DNA from: Rhypophila decipiens
Lineage: Eukaryota; Ascomycota; Sordariomycetes; Sordariales; Naviculisporaceae
Length of the DNA: 64,000 nucleotides
Assembly (NCBI GenBank): GCA_033297075.1
Contig: MU858085.1
Location: forward strand, 1 to 64,000
Direction of reading: 5' to 3'
Position 1 is the stretch's first letter; each line of letters starts with the position of its first letter. Made by a program: the position numbers and the translations under genes. The notes under the pieces were generated by a model. The model was not told the origin of the DNA. It saw only the letters and a program-made list of their open reading frames with translations, and searched no databases. Below, piece after piece: positions 33,701-46,522 of this stretch.

Positions 33701-34747
33701 ATAAGACGACAGTCCCTGGCCCACGAGCTGCACGGTTCTTCTCGGACAAGTAATGCTGTGCCGCAAGCCTGCCGTGACACTTTTCTCAGTCGGCAGCTGT
33801 TCTTGGGGGAAGGAGCTCTGCTGTTGCTGCCCAGAGCTTATCCAACTGGACTGGGGCAGGAGGGGCAGAACCGCTGAAGAAGGAGCAGAACCGAAGAACA
33901 CTGAAAGGGGAAATGGAGAGGGGCTTCAGGGCTGGGGCAACGAAACACAGGCAGGCACCACGCCGCGCACTCAGCTGGGGAAAATTGGCTCCTCAGTCCT
34001 CACTCACCATTCAACAAGTCCATCGAGTCTGCCTTTCTTCAATCTTTTGGACTTGGGGAATATTATTTTGTGTGCAACTTGAACCATCTGCAGATGACCT
34101 CAAGCTATCACTTGCAGATTGCCAGTGCAGTGCTTGGTCGGCTCCTGCCACACACACATCCGCGAATCTTTCCATGATTCCTCCCCTCAATCCCCGTTTC
34201 GGGAGCGGCAGAGTTGCATTACGCCACGGGTTTATGCGGATCCTCCCACCGCCATTTGGACGAATTGCCAGCGACCTGAGAGCATTTGCCCATCAAGTAT
34301 AAGGCCCGGGGAGCACTTTCCTCATGCGCGCCGCGGGGTCCTCGCGCTTTTAGTCAGGTTTTCTGCATCGTATCCGCATTTTCCCTCTTTCCCTTGTTCC
34401 AGCCCCAGATCCTTTCCTTCCCTCTTTTTCCCCCCTCGTGCTCTTTCCCCGGAATGCACGCAGCAGCAAACCGCGCGACACCGACTGGGCAGTTTTGACC
34501 AGTGGTGACCTGGGAAAGGTGTTGTCTCGGTCAGCAACCCCAGCTCGAGCTATCGACGCCTACCCGAGCCAAACAAAAAGCGAGACGTCACAAAAAGAAA
34601 GACGCTAAATCCAAGGTCAAAGCTACATCCCGGGCAGGTCATTTGTTTGCCACCAAGTGTAGCCTCCTTTTTGTTACCTTTAGGGGCGTTTTTTAATTAT
34701 TTTGTTTTCTTGGTCCTTCGGTCTAAGCTTCCTAAACTCCACAGACC
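30765..34747. other. 4-kb gene-poor region
   Basis: No supported gene. Open frames such as 31722-32117 and 33256-33780 lack motifs and overlap opposite-strand frames. The final 500 bp is C/T-rich and probably the 5' UTR of the Clr5 gene. Confidence 0.5.
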
Positions 34748-37694
34748 ATGACCTTAACCATGTACTCGCCCGAGAACCGTGCAGCAATACCCACGGTCTC
34801 GGGCCCGCCAACTCACCACGCTTCACCCTCGCTCCTTCCTCCTCCGCCGACGGGACCATCGCTGCCCTTGCCGTTGTCCATGTCGAGGTCAGCTGGAAGT
34901 GGGCATGGTGGACCTGGACTGTCGATGCTTCCTCTCGACACGCTCAACAGCCATCATCGGAATCTGAATGGTGGCCTTCCGTCTCCATCACCATCGCAGA
35001 ACTCACCACACGCACAGTCACTCCACCTTCAGCACCACCACCACCACCTTCATCATCATCTTCCTCCTCCTCCTCATCATCAGCAGTATCACCAGCAGCA
35101 ACAGCAGCCGTCTCAATTTGGCCATAATTCTCAACATCCACAACATCAATATCATCATCCACAACAGCAGCAGCACCACCAGCAACTACCACCACCCCCG
35201 CATCAGCAACACCAGCAACAACAACAACAACAACAACACCACAGACAGCCGCTGTCGCCCTCGCTTTCGGCCCTCTTGTCGCCTTTCTCCTCGTCCGCGC
35301 CCATCTCAACATCAATACCTCCCAGTCCTGCTGCTCCATCACCACCTCCGGGAACGCAACTGCCCGTCCCCGGCCCACTCTCTGGTCCTTCTGGTGCTGC
35401 TTCTGTCGCAAATCAAGATGGCAAGTCGAGGATTCTGCAAGGCCCTTCGGCCAAGGACTGGGCTCGGCATCGCGACACCATCATAGACCTCTACAGGCAA
35501 TATCCGTTGAAGAAAGTAAGCGAGATAATGAGAAAGCATCATGGCTTCTCGGCAAGGTATGACCAACCAGCACGCAGATGCCGATCCATTTTCACTTCCC
35601 CCTTCCATCTGGCGAGACACGACCATGTAGCCTCCGTCACAATCTCTCTTCTGTCCCTCCCCCTCTTTCTCACAGAGACCCAATGCAGTCAACCATGACA
35701 TCGGGTGAAAAGCGGAGTCTGAGAGCCGCCCTGGTCCGGATGATAGTGTGTCGTCCAGGTTACTCATCACGGACTCCTGACCAAGCCAGAATGGGCATAA
35801 AAAGGGGACCAGAGAGTGAGATTCGGGTCGAGTTGACCTGCTCCTTCCTCTCCCGTCCATCTCATCCTGCCCACTCCTCCCCTCCTCTCTTCCCAGCTTC
35901 TCTCCATCTCACCCATCTGCTCCCTTGGCTTCCGAGCTTCATTCCTTTCATACCACCCATCACTTACTACCTTGGACACTTGATCACTTGAGCTCTTAGC
36001 TCACTTGCCACACTTCAACATCCATCACAATGACTCGTCTGACCATTACTGACGCCCCTGACAGTAAGCGCATGTACGACAAGCGCTTCCGCGAGTGGAA
36101 CGTCTTCAAGAACGTCAACAGCGATGAGAAGGAGCGCGTCGTCAGGCGCGTCACTGCCGAGCCCGCCTCGCCGCTCACCAATGTGATCGACAAGGATAGC
36201 ATCAGCCCTGAAGATCTGCGCAAGACAATCAGATGCGCCAAGACGATCCAGCAAGGGGCCAGACGGTCGTCGCCCAGTGGACCCGGCTCTCCTGGTGCAG
36301 ACCAGGTAGGGCTGAGCTACCAGCATGTCTACCAACACCGGGACCGCCGCCAGCATCGGGCCGCCAGTCGGGGCGTGAGCATCTCAGATCTCGTACAAAA
36401 GACGCTGCCACCGCCCCCGGCCATCAAGTCTCCTCCACCCAGCGAGAGAGAGCAATCACCCACCTCCAGCTCCTCTCCCGAGTTGGTTTGCGCCACCCCC
36501 ACATCCAGCTCCGCCTGGTCAGACGACCACTTGCCCGTCCCCTCCAATGCGTCCAACGCCTCTTCCAATGCACGGTCCATGTCGAGCTCGCCAGTGCCAT
36601 GCCTCTCTGTCTTCAAGGCACAGCTGCAGAAGCTCGCCCAGACTCCTCCACCCACCATCAATTCCGAGGCCAAGACCCGAAGTCTCGAGATCATTACCAT
36701 GAGCATCCGAGACTTCTATGACTGGCAGCTGCAAACTATACCCAAAGGGGTCTTGCCAGATGACTACCTCGGACATAGATCCTCGGAAGAGTCCAAGCAG
36801 TACTGGAGCACCGTCAAGAACTCCATCTACCTGATCAAGATTTCATCTGGATCTATGGGCGACCTCAACAACAGGCCCGATGCCCGGGCCTGGCCAGCAC
36901 TTGCTGAAGCAGGTGGCATTGCTACTGCTGCCATGGACACTCAGCCCTTTGACTTTTTGCGCAATGTGTTTGCCATACTATCCCCGGCGAACACGAGCGC
37001 ACGGCCCGAGCTGCGGACTATCCTGCTCCAGTTCCTGGCTACTGAGGCACGCAACAGGCACTCGCCCAATCATCCCATTGCTCGAATCTGCGAAGAGCTG
37101 CAGAATGATGAGGACTGCCAAGAGGTGTCCCGGCGCGCCCTCCAGTGCATGCTCGACACCTTCAACAGCAGGCTAGGCCGATCCCGGGCTGTCACTTTCA
37201 AGATTCTTGACTCGCTTGCCACCCTCCTGAGACGTAATGGCGAGTTTGAGGCTGCCATGGAGATCGTCCTGGAGCTTCTGTCCTCGTGCCGCCAAGTCTT
37301 TGGCAAGGACTCTGACGAAGCGCGCACAGTCGAGAACGAACTTGCCCACTTTTACATGGTGGCTGACGAGTTTGACCGCGCACTTGAGCACTGCATGAAC
37401 GTGGTCAAGAAGCCCGACGCGGCAGAGTCGCCGTCTGAGACTGAATCTGTCTTCTATCAAGATGGCATTGCAGCCCATACGATGGAAGACATTGCAGAGA
37501 TTCATCAGCGACGAGGAGACATAGAGCAGTGTATTACTTGGCTTGAACGTGCTGCCTCCATCGCACTGAATGTGTGGGGACACAAATCTCTTGCTACCAG
37601 CCACATCGTGGACAAGATGACGAGTTTACAACGTCAGTTCGGCAAGGATTTGATTAGGAGTGCCATGGTTTGGGAGGCGGCTATCGTCCAATAG
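34748..37694 (+). CDS. Clr5-domain protein with His/Gln-rich N-terminus and TPR-like C-terminus
   Basis: Exons 34748-35556 and 36065-37694 join in frame to give 812 residues. The junction falls inside a Clr5 domain (about 238-290): WARHRDTIIDLYRQYPL, EIMRKHHGFSAS, then RMYDKRFREWNVFKN. Clr5 is a fungal helical domain found in presumed regulators and silencing proteins. Residues about 95-165 are a His/Gln/Pro tract encoded by CAN repeats, and the centre is Ser/Pro-rich. The C-terminal 300 residues are helical with tetratricopeptide-like spacing (FDSLATLLRRNGEFEAAMEI region, HMEDIAEIHQRRGDIEQC region). No signal peptide is present; nuclear location is inferred. The 508-bp intron is exceptional here and ends with a very good start context (CATCACAATGACT at 36030) in frame with exon 2, so a shorter product lacking the N-terminal half of Clr5 is possible. 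Confidence 0.85.
35035..35245 (+). repeat. CAN-type low-complexity tract coding poly-His/Gln
   Basis: Imperfect CAC/CAT/CAG/CAA trinucleotide run inside the first exon of the Clr5 gene. It keeps all three frames open, which explains the long spurious frames on both strands here. Such tracts vary in length between strains. Confidence 0.85.
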
Positions 37695-40600
37695 TTACTT
37701 GGACTCCTTTTTTTCCTGTCAAACGAGCATCTCGGTGGATCTCATTATTCCGGATCTTCCCTTTGTACAAAATCGTTGACTTGTAATTCACTCTATATTG
37801 TGCGGTCGTAGCTTGCACGATAGTCATGTTTTTCTTTTCCCAGCCCGAATTTCGCTGGTTTTTTATTCCCCATATAGTATCTGGTTTAGCTTAGCACGTA
37901 TCTAGGAGCCATATGATGGCTATCTCATATAGTGGCGTTTTGGGACATTCCGACCCCAGTAGATTTGATCCAGCTCAGTAGGCAGGTAGGAATGTGCACT
38001 AATCCAGGGCATATTTCATCAAAATTTATCTCTCCAGGGCACTTCTGTGACTTGTTTTGTGCTCTCCTTCCCCAAATTGACCGCTGAGGTGGTTACTCTG
38101 ACCTTTCAATGGCTTGGGTTGATGCCAGTGATAAGGTCTTGTTGGTCATTACTTTCTCACCTCATGCTTGGGTGTTTGGCCAAGTTGGTTCTGAGCTCGA
38201 GTAAGTATTTTGCTGCTTCGCAGTGTGTTCACCCACCACTATAAGGCTGTTAAAAACCGGTTGCTGAAGATACCGTCAGGTTGCTTCACCTTGTCTCCTG
38301 CTGCCTCGACCCTGTCTTCTCTGCTATCCGACATGGCTTCCAGTTGAGAGCCTCCTCTGGTGGTTTAATTATAGGGAAGATGGTGTTTTTGGCCAAGTGG
38401 GAACTCCTGTCAAGCTCCGAGATATCACGGATTCGAGGAAATGTGACCAGGTTAAGCGCCAAACTCTATGCGTGTGTGATTCTTTTCGCCGTGAGTTGGA
38501 GCAACTGGGTCCAAGATAAGCGCCAAACTATATGCGCGTATGGTTCTTTTCAGCGAGAGCAGAGCAGTGTATGTATTGGTTGGGGGACAAATGGGGATAG
38601 AGACTTTGTGTCACAGAGCTAGGCAAGTTGGAGAGCCGCCTGCTTTGTTGAGAGCTATTCCTGCCTGAGGATGTGGCGGTAATCCTTCTCTACTCGGCTC
38701 TTTGTTTGTGTAACTTGGACTATTTAGACTTTGCCTCACCAAGGGTCTAGACCGTCTTGAGGTTTGCCGGGATGGTAAGGGAAGTGTGTAGAGAGGAAGT
38801 GGATGGCCTGATTCGGTGATAAGAAGTCATGGTATGAGCTAGCGAGTCATGGTTGGTTATGAATCTGTAGCCTCTGGCTCGGATTAGGGTGTTCTAAGGA
38901 CGGTTAGACTACGTACTATGTATCACCTAGGTGAGCACGTGGTGAGTGAGAGATCGGACGAAGACTACGATCATGGTAAGCTAAGAACAGAGTCGGGCGA
39001 AGGAGCTGTGGCTGTGCGCCTTTGCGCCGCCATTCCAGGTTGTCGCCGTGATCGAGTGGGGGTTGAAGGAAGGAAGGATCCGACTAAGACGGACTCTGAT
39101 ACATTTACGGAATACCATACGGGCATACCATGATGTAATGTGTAATTACTCGTGGTTGAAAAGGTACCTTTGTGAAATAAAGATACATTCGATACGGAAA
39201 GCTGTGTATCTGGAGTGATTATACCATACAGTGACTTGAGACGGGAATTCGTGACATGAAAAGGTATAGTACAGTTCTGTTCCGGGTACGGTATTAAGTG
39301 CTGACATGATATACACCGGTGAGGAGTATAATATTACCAATGGTCTGGTTCTTGGGCTGACGTGGACGAAACCAGTGAGAAAACGGACTCCTTTCCACTG
39401 CTTTGGGTATCAAGACGGAGATGGTACTCCTCATAAAACCTGATTACCTTAGCCTCTCAGTCTTGCTTTCAAAGACTTTGGAACTCGGGTTACGAACGGT
39501 GCATTTTAGGCAATGACTTTTGAAGTCAAAGCCATCCAATCCTATCACTGGGTGATTGTGGCTTGACACTGATCCGGACTGTGGCACCTTGGCATGGCTG
39601 AGGTGAGGTGGAATGATAAGTCGAGGTGAGTGTCTTTGCAATCACATCTCTGAATATGTAATACCTAAAATTGTTCCCTTAGCAACCAGTAGACACAAGC
39701 ATCTAAGCAATGCTCTTACATTCGGACAATTAATTTGGTCAACTAAACTAAGCCCGTCCCGAGAAATTCTTCGATTTGCCCTAGTTGAGGGAGGGAACCG
39801 AGTGGCTCATGTAAGATCCAACCCGCCGATCGGTACTCTCGACTATAACAGCAATTTCCTGGTCTGTTAGGTCTCAATATAGCTGTATACGCTCACTGCA
39901 TACCCAGGCACGTGTCTTGGGGTGCTTTCATATGAGAACGTGGTGGTGAGAATCTGCAAGGACGGATAACTCCGCCATTATCATATCCAGGGCTTACTAG
40001 ATTATATCACGGGAGGTATACATCTGACTTATTCAGACATGGAAACTGCCAGATCACCATACGCAGTACGTTGCCAAACTCTCAGCTCTCACGGCACAAA
40101 TGATCATTGTTCTTGGCAGCCTATGCCCTTTGTTAGTAATACTCTACTCTTAGGATTATCAAGAAATGCAAAGTTCCCGACACATTTTAGGGGCTCATCG
40201 TCATCCTCTTCGCGGCGTTCCCATTGACAGCGACCGAATCGGATCACTTGGAGTCCCGTCTCGTGGTATGAAATCAAACAGTCGGTGAGAAAATGTAAAA
40301 TTCAACAGAGTATCCACAGCTCGGAGGGCGAAATCAAAAGCCATCCTACCATAGGATCGGTCTTCGGGAAGATGACTGCATCTTGCGGCCGTTTTGCCAA
40401 GCAGATATCAGAGACAAGTAGTACAGTCGATTATTTATCCCAATACGGAAGTGTTTCAGAAGCCCGTCAGAAGAAATGCTTGGAACAAGAACCCTTATCA
40501 CTTACTGATAATACGCACCAATATCCGTACTCGTGTACAGTACGAATACCGTGACCTACAACAAGTCTTGCAAACTATCCAAATGTTGGAGCTGTGTCAG

Positions 40601-42774
40601 GTATTCGGCCCGTGACGTTTAAAGATATGACAGCCGTCTCGGGTTGCATGGACAAAATCCGCATGCTGGGCCAGTGAAATAGGGTGCAGAAAATCGTCCA
40701 GGTGTTTGGCCAATACAACCCTCCAGGGCGACGTGAATGATCAGTGATGATATCGGCGACCGGATCTGGACCAACAGAGTTGATTCCGTCTCGTGATACC
40801 CAGATAGTCTGCCTCGCGCCCTAGCCCGGTTATGTTAGCTCGGGGAGCCGGACTTGCCACGTGCATCACGGTGTGGTTGGTTGGTTCTTGTTATATTACT
40901 TATTAACTGCATATCTCGCACGCATGTCATACACGCTACTGAACGCGTACCCGGTGGCTGGAGAATCAAAGAAGCAAGTGGCTTGAATTACAGACACCGC
41001 CATGACTCAGAGGCTCGTGAGGAAGTATCGACACGTCTGAACAGTGCTCAACGGCCCCCAATCACACTCGACGAATCCTTCCAAAACCCGACTCAACCTC
41101 GAGGGGTGCAGGAAGGTGGCCAGAAGAGCTGTTTGCTAGTTCGCTCATGAGAAAAACCGAGCAAGTTGGAGTGCTTTTGGGGGTCCAACACGGCCACAGC
41201 CTCCCAACACCATCGAGGACATGCAACACTAGCAATAGTGTATGTAAGTGCTAACTAACCGCCAACTACTAGAATATGCAAAGAAGCATGCATTTGCCAG
41301 GCAAGGACATATACATGCATGCATGCAGTTCGGATTTATCTCGTTTGCTCGTTCTACGCCATGTTCTTTTTCGGTTCGTTCGGTTCTTGTGTTATTCTCG
41401 GATCGACGTTGGCTGCTGGCTCGGCATCCAAGAGGTACAGCACGGCACGTGTCATCTTATCCACGTACGTCAATGACGCAGGCCCGTTATTCTTGCTGTT
41501 GTTGAATTGCTTGTTTGCCGTGCCGGCGGCACTGCCGAACGCAAAAAAAACGGACCCTCGTGACCAGCAGAACGGGGTGGTGATATGTCTGTCCGAGACT
41601 CGGAATATAGACTACTAGTAGTGGTTCTTGACCTGCATACCGGACTACGGTATAACAGGTGTGGTGTGGTGGGGTGTGACAGCCCCGGTGAAACGAACAA
41701 CGATATTTGCTGCTACTATGCTCGGGTCGCGGTCCCGGGCAAGTGCTTACGTTATGTCCGACTCAATAGTTTGATATTCTATGGCAAGTCTACAAGGCTC
41801 GGGAGATAATCGGAGTGACGGAACGCGGTGTGAGCTACTTAGTTACTTCGGAAATTAGTATGTGCGAGGAGACCAAGTAGACGCGAGGTCATTTCCATGT
41901 ACTGGGATCTGTAGGGGGCCGGTGGCGATGTGAGCGTTCGAAACAGATGATACGCTTTGGTTTGTATGACAGACAGCTTGCTGAATATACGTACGACACA
42001 TACTAGTTTGATGCTTGTACGTCGATATCCCAGCGTATTAACCATGGCTGCCTCACTCGACAAAGTTCGCTACTACTTTGGGTGTTAAGCGGGCTACTGT
42101 CCACGATTCTCGTCTGGATCCTATACCAACCCCTGTAATTTCCAACTGTATTAGGTAGACTGGGGTTGATGGATGGCTTTGGCTGCACCGGCGGATCCTG
42201 AAGGAGTCATGGGATTAGCAAGGGTTCGGGATCCGGATATGTCTTCCGGAAATCCCAAGATAGTGGATAGTTGATTTCACACTGCGATAGGGTGGACTAC
42301 CTTTCTAAGAAATGATCGAAGGATGTAATAACCGGCCTATCAGGCATCTGGACAGCCGATACAGCAAGGAGGCCAGCTGGCTTGGTTGTCTTTATGGAGA
42401 GCTTTACTCCGTATCAGACAGAGACTAGTACAATGAGAAATTAGTGTGGCGTCCAACGTTGAGTTTGAACAAGCAAAGCCTCGACTTTGTCATTTTATAT
42501 CCAAATCGGGTTAAAGTGCGGGTAGGGCTGAGACGGGGAGCTGGGGGATGGGCCAGCTACCAGGTAGGTGCCTAACACTGTGAAAATAGCCTCTGTTTGT
42601 TGTAATTGGTGAAATCCTCCATCAGCCACCACGCATTTATGGCCTTGATGGAATTGTAAACCTTGTGCATCTCCCATTATTGCAGCTTTCTCATCCCTCG
42701 CATGTGAGGCCGGTGCTAAGGGTTGTTTTCCATTCGGCGTATTGAGACTACGACAACAAAGGAAAGTCACATCC
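37695..42774. other. 5-kb gene-poor region
   Basis: No supported gene. It contains a diverged 43-bp direct repeat (38453-38495 and 38517-38559, period 64) and an (ATGC)n stretch at about 41316. The other frames are short and featureless. Confidence 0.5.
38453..38559. repeat. Imperfect 43-bp direct repeat, period 64
   Basis: The segment starting TAAGCGCCAAACTCTATGCG at 38453 recurs at 38517 as TAAGCGCCAAACTATATGCG. Both continue through a shared TTCTTTTC and a purine-rich GAG end, with about six differences over 43 bp. The 21-bp spacer is not duplicated. Confidence 0.75.
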
Positions 42775-42782
42775 TCAGTTTG

Positions 42783-43264
42783 CGACCCGTGTAATTTGAC
42801 GGTGGGCTCTCGTATTTTGACGGCTACTAACCCAATCGGCATTGTACATATAGGCCATTACCACCAAAAGTTTGCAGAGAAGTCTCGACAAAACCATCAA
42901 ACCCTGGTAATTGAAATATAGGCTATTTGAACGCAACAAACTAGAAGCCAACTCTTTGAAGCCATTCAGAGCTATGTGGTGGTTATTTTATTGTACTGTA
43001 GCTTTAACCCTAACCCTAGGCTAATAAGCAACGACTTGGTAGTCTTAGCAAGTAAATAAGCTAGCTTAAACTAACTGCATTAAACGCCTTAGAAGACTGC
43101 TTTTTCAATTGAATTGAACAAGTGTAAGCGAGCTCGGAATAACCTCGTTTTTCTTTGCTGTTAACTGCGCAAGTAGTGGTGGTGGTGGTGGTGGCTGCTG
43201 TTGTACAAAGCCAGTTTGAGGAGCCGTCAAAATACGAGAGCCCACCGTCAAAATACACAGGTCG
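42783..43264. mobile_element. MITE-like element with 43-bp terminal inverted repeats and 8-bp target duplication
   Basis: Terminal inverted repeats at 42783-42825 and 43222-43264 begin CGACCYGTGTAWTTTGACGG and match at 41 of 43 positions, including 31 consecutive identical bases (42795-42825 against 43222-43252). Weaker similarity continues inward to about 42848 and 43202. The direct repeat TCAGTTTG flanks it at 42775-42782 and 43265-43272, an exact 8-bp target-site duplication. The interior (about 400 bp) has no coding frame, includes a CCCTAA-type telomere-like double repeat at 43004-43018 and a (GGT)n run at about 43175-43193. Size, lack of coding capacity and 8-bp duplication fit a non-autonomous hAT-type element, although the CGACC terminus is not the usual hAT CAGGG type. 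Confidence 0.88.
43004..43018 (-). repeat. Interstitial telomere-like (TTAGGG)2 motif
   Basis: TAACCCTAACCCTA on the plus strand: two copies of the fungal telomere unit, inside the MITE-like element and with normal sequence on both sides, so not a chromosome end. Confidence 0.7.
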
Positions 43265-43272
43265 TCAGTTTG

Positions 43273-43612
43273 GTGCTTGAATGGCCTGTGCAACAGACAC
43301 GTGCAGATCTCTCGTCCTATTCTAGTCTAGGGCCTCCGTGATCTGTCAATATGCAAGGCATGCCTTGGTTCTCGCTCGCTAGTATCCACGGTTCGTGTCC
43401 AATAACCAGGCCCACGAGGGGTAACGATCCCACCCCTCAGTGGCATCCGAACCAGATGCCTCGGATGTCGCTGAATGTCACCACTGCAGAGACGCAATTA
43501 CCCGTCAAGAAGGAGAAAATATAAAGACTCAACCGTTACCTGCCTCAGATCGTCTGGCCTTTTCCATCATGTCTGCAGGTCTTGGTCGTTCAGCCGCATC
43601 ACCAACTTCAAG
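43273..43612. other. Intergenic, probable phosphatase promoter
   Basis: Between the mobile element's right target duplication and the phosphatase start. No gene seen. The element therefore sits about 350 bp upstream of that start. Confidence 0.55.
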
Positions 43613-45184
43613 ATGGCGTTTGTTGCGTTGATCAAGACTTTGCCATTCCTGGCCGTCACCGTGGCGGGAGGAGCCGTCTATCCCGCGATGCCCGTCGACA
43701 AGACGACGCCTGTGCAGCAAAGAATAGCCATCAACGGGCCGAATAGTAAGATCTACCGCCCCTCAGCAACTTCTCCCGAGATATGAAATCAGCTCCTGAC
43801 AAGAAATGAAACAGCCGTTACCGTTGCCTGGAACACGTATCAACAACTTACACTGGCCTGTGTTCAGTATGGAACAGCCGCGAATGCCCTCGGCCAGCAG
43901 ACTTGCTCTTCGTCGTCCATCACCTATCCAACATCACGCACTTGGGCGAACGTGGTCACCCTGACTGGGCTGACGCCTGCAACCAAGTACTTCTACAAGA
44001 TCGTGTCCACCAACTCGACCATCACACCCTTTTTCAGCCCTCGGGTACCAGGAGACAAGACCCCCTTCCAGATCAATGCCGTCATCGACTTGGGCGTCTA
44101 CGGCAAAGATGGCTTCACCATCGACATGGACCTTTCCAAACGTGACGAGATCCCCAGCATCGACCCCTCCCTCAACCACACCACCATTGGTCGCCTCGCC
44201 AAGACCATCAACGACTACGAGTTCATCGTTCACCCTGGGGACATCGGTTACGCCGACGACTGGATCCTTACGCCCCGTAACTGGTTCGACGGCAAGGACG
44301 GCTACCAGGCCATCACGGAGGAGTTCTACAACCAGCTTGCCCCCATCTCATCTCGAAAGCCATACATCGTCAGCCCAGGCAATCACGAGGCGGCATGCCA
44401 AGAGATACCCCTGACCAGCGGCCTCTGCCCAAGCGGCCAAAAGAACTTCACCGACTTCATCAACCGCTTCGGCCGGACAATGCCCACGGCCTTTACATCA
44501 ACGTCAAGCAGCTCCAGCGCAAAGGTCAACGCTAACCGCGCCCGCCTGCTCGCCAACCCGCCGTTCTGGTTCTCTTTCGAGTACGGCATGGTGCACGTCG
44601 TCATGATCGATACTGAAACAGACTTTGACGACGCCCCAGACCAGCCAGGTGGCTCCGCCGGTCTAGGTGCAGGACCTTTTGGCTATTCCTCGCCCATATG
44701 GCAACAGCTGGAATTCCTCGAGGCAGATCTGGCGTCTGTCGACCGATCCATCACACCGTGGGTCATCGTCGCTGGCCACCGACCGTGGTACTCGACCGGA
44801 ACGAGCAGTTGCAAGCCCTGCCAAGAGGCCTTTGAGCCTCTGCTTTACAAGTACGGCGTCGATGTGGCCATTTTCGGGCATGTGCACAACAGCCAGAGGT
44901 TCGCGCCCACCGTCAACGGTACAGCAGATGCGGCAGGAATGAATAACCCCAAGGCACCTGTGTACTTGGTCGCCGGAGGAGCGGGGAATATCGAAGGCTT
45001 GAGTGCAGTAGGTGCCAACAAGACGACCAACAGGTTTGCATATGCCGATTCGTTTAGCTACGGGACCATCAACTTCTTGAGCGAGCAAAGACTCAAGATT
45101 GAGTTTGTAAGGAGTGACAATGGGCAGATATTGGACAGTTCGGTCTTGTACAAGGCCCATACTGAGCGCTTTGTTGTTCAGTGA
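43613..45184 (+). CDS. Secreted purple acid phosphatase (metallophosphoesterase)
   Basis: Exons 43613-43745 and 43815-45184 join in frame (500 residues). The start is the ATG opening a signal peptide (MAFVALIKTLPFLAVTVAGG). An N-terminal fibronectin-III-like domain (TVAWNTYQQL to LTGLTPATKYFYKI) precedes the catalytic domain. The purple acid phosphatase metal-ligand motifs are in order: VIDLG, GDIGYADDW, PGNHEAAC, AGHRPWYS and GHVHNSQR, together supplying the seven dinuclear-centre ligands. The enzyme hydrolyses phosphomonoesters outside the cell. Several N-glycosylation sequons (NSTI, NHTT, NFTD, NGTA) agree with secretion. No defects are seen. Confidence 0.94.
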
Positions 45185-46522
45185 AAATGGGATTCTAGAT
45201 GCCGGTAAAATTGAAAAGCAATAATGAATGTTTTGCTTGATGTGCTGTGCTGATGTCAAGACTGTCGACAACTTTCTGCCCATCAAGGTTGGCCCTTTAA
45301 TCACCCACTCGTTGTTTACATTGTCGTTTAGAATGCCGGCTTCCTACCCCATGTCGTTCTCAACGGATGGTCACTACCATCATCGACAACTATGAATATT
45401 TTGTAGTCGTCTCAGGCTAATCCCCATACAATCACCGAGTTGTGTCGCACTGCAGCACCATATATTAGGAGTCTGCAGGACGCATCATGCACTTCGGACT
45501 CTGAGAGCCATGCTTCTGAGTTAATTCAGCTTACTTAACCTGCCTTTCAACCTGACCGATCGACATTCATACCATGCACTACTCATGTCGGTACCGGGAC
45601 CGGGAGATCTCGATTTCGCACGATATTGAGGCCAAATCTCAGCCGGACCCGGGCTTGTGCCCGAGCTCAAGCTTTGTGCTTTGTCAACCCAACCCTTTTT
45701 CCTGCATCATGTCAAGTCACGGTAACACAACAACAAGCCGCATCAGCCAGTGGTCCTACATTGGTAAGCGACCGTTATTAGATGGGCTACACACGCGGAA
45801 GAAGGTCTGACTTGTTGCACAGCCAAAGGACCCGAGGATCTGAGTTTGGGATACGTAGTTCACCAGCACACGTGCCATGCGTTGCTTTCTGCAGTGTATC
45901 ATGTTGATTCCAACGCCATACATGGCATCAGACCAGACACCGCCTGTCTGACAGGCCGATACTATATGACGGTAGCGAGGTCCAAAAGGCCATTTCACAA
46001 GACCCAGTTCATAAGTTCAAGGCATATTCTCAATGGTCTAGACTAGGTAATTACTTGTAGGCAACAATCTTGGAGCCAGAAAACGGAAACATAGCCTCAT
46101 CCTTTAACAGATCAGCTTTATGTGGCGCTAACAACCATCACACGCACCATCGTCACCGACCCCAAAGGGGCACAAGTCTTGCTTGCGCCAGACCCATAAC
46201 ATCCCCTTGTCGCACAACTTTCAGTTTCGCGCTTATTTGTACGTAAAAAGGCAGTGACCGCGGTTACACACTGACAAAGAACAAACAATCCGCAGGTTGT
46301 TGCAGAAAGAACTCGCGTCTGACAAGGTTCGGTGTAACAGGCATTAGTTCCCATAGCTTTAGTCTGCTGCCTTGAGTAATACCAGTATTATGAATCGCTA
46401 CCTGGTCACACGTGTGATATGTAGAGAGCTTGGTCTTTTGCGAAAAAGTGGCCTTCCTTAGGTCTTGTTAATTGGTATGCGGAACAAAAATGCGGTAAGA
46501 GGACAAAAAAGACAAAAAGAAA
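45185..46522. other. Intergenic, no gene seen
   Basis: 3' flank of the phosphatase gene up to the second 5S rRNA gene. The frames present are short and lack motifs. Confidence 0.55.

Noticed and set aside
34944..35411. 155-codon minus-strand frame rich in Val/Asp
   Set aside because: Antisense shadow of the CAN trinucleotide tract in the Clr5 gene.
43004..43018. Chromosome end suggested by telomere-like repeats
   Set aside because: Only two units, embedded in the interior of a TIR-bounded element with ordinary genes on both sides.
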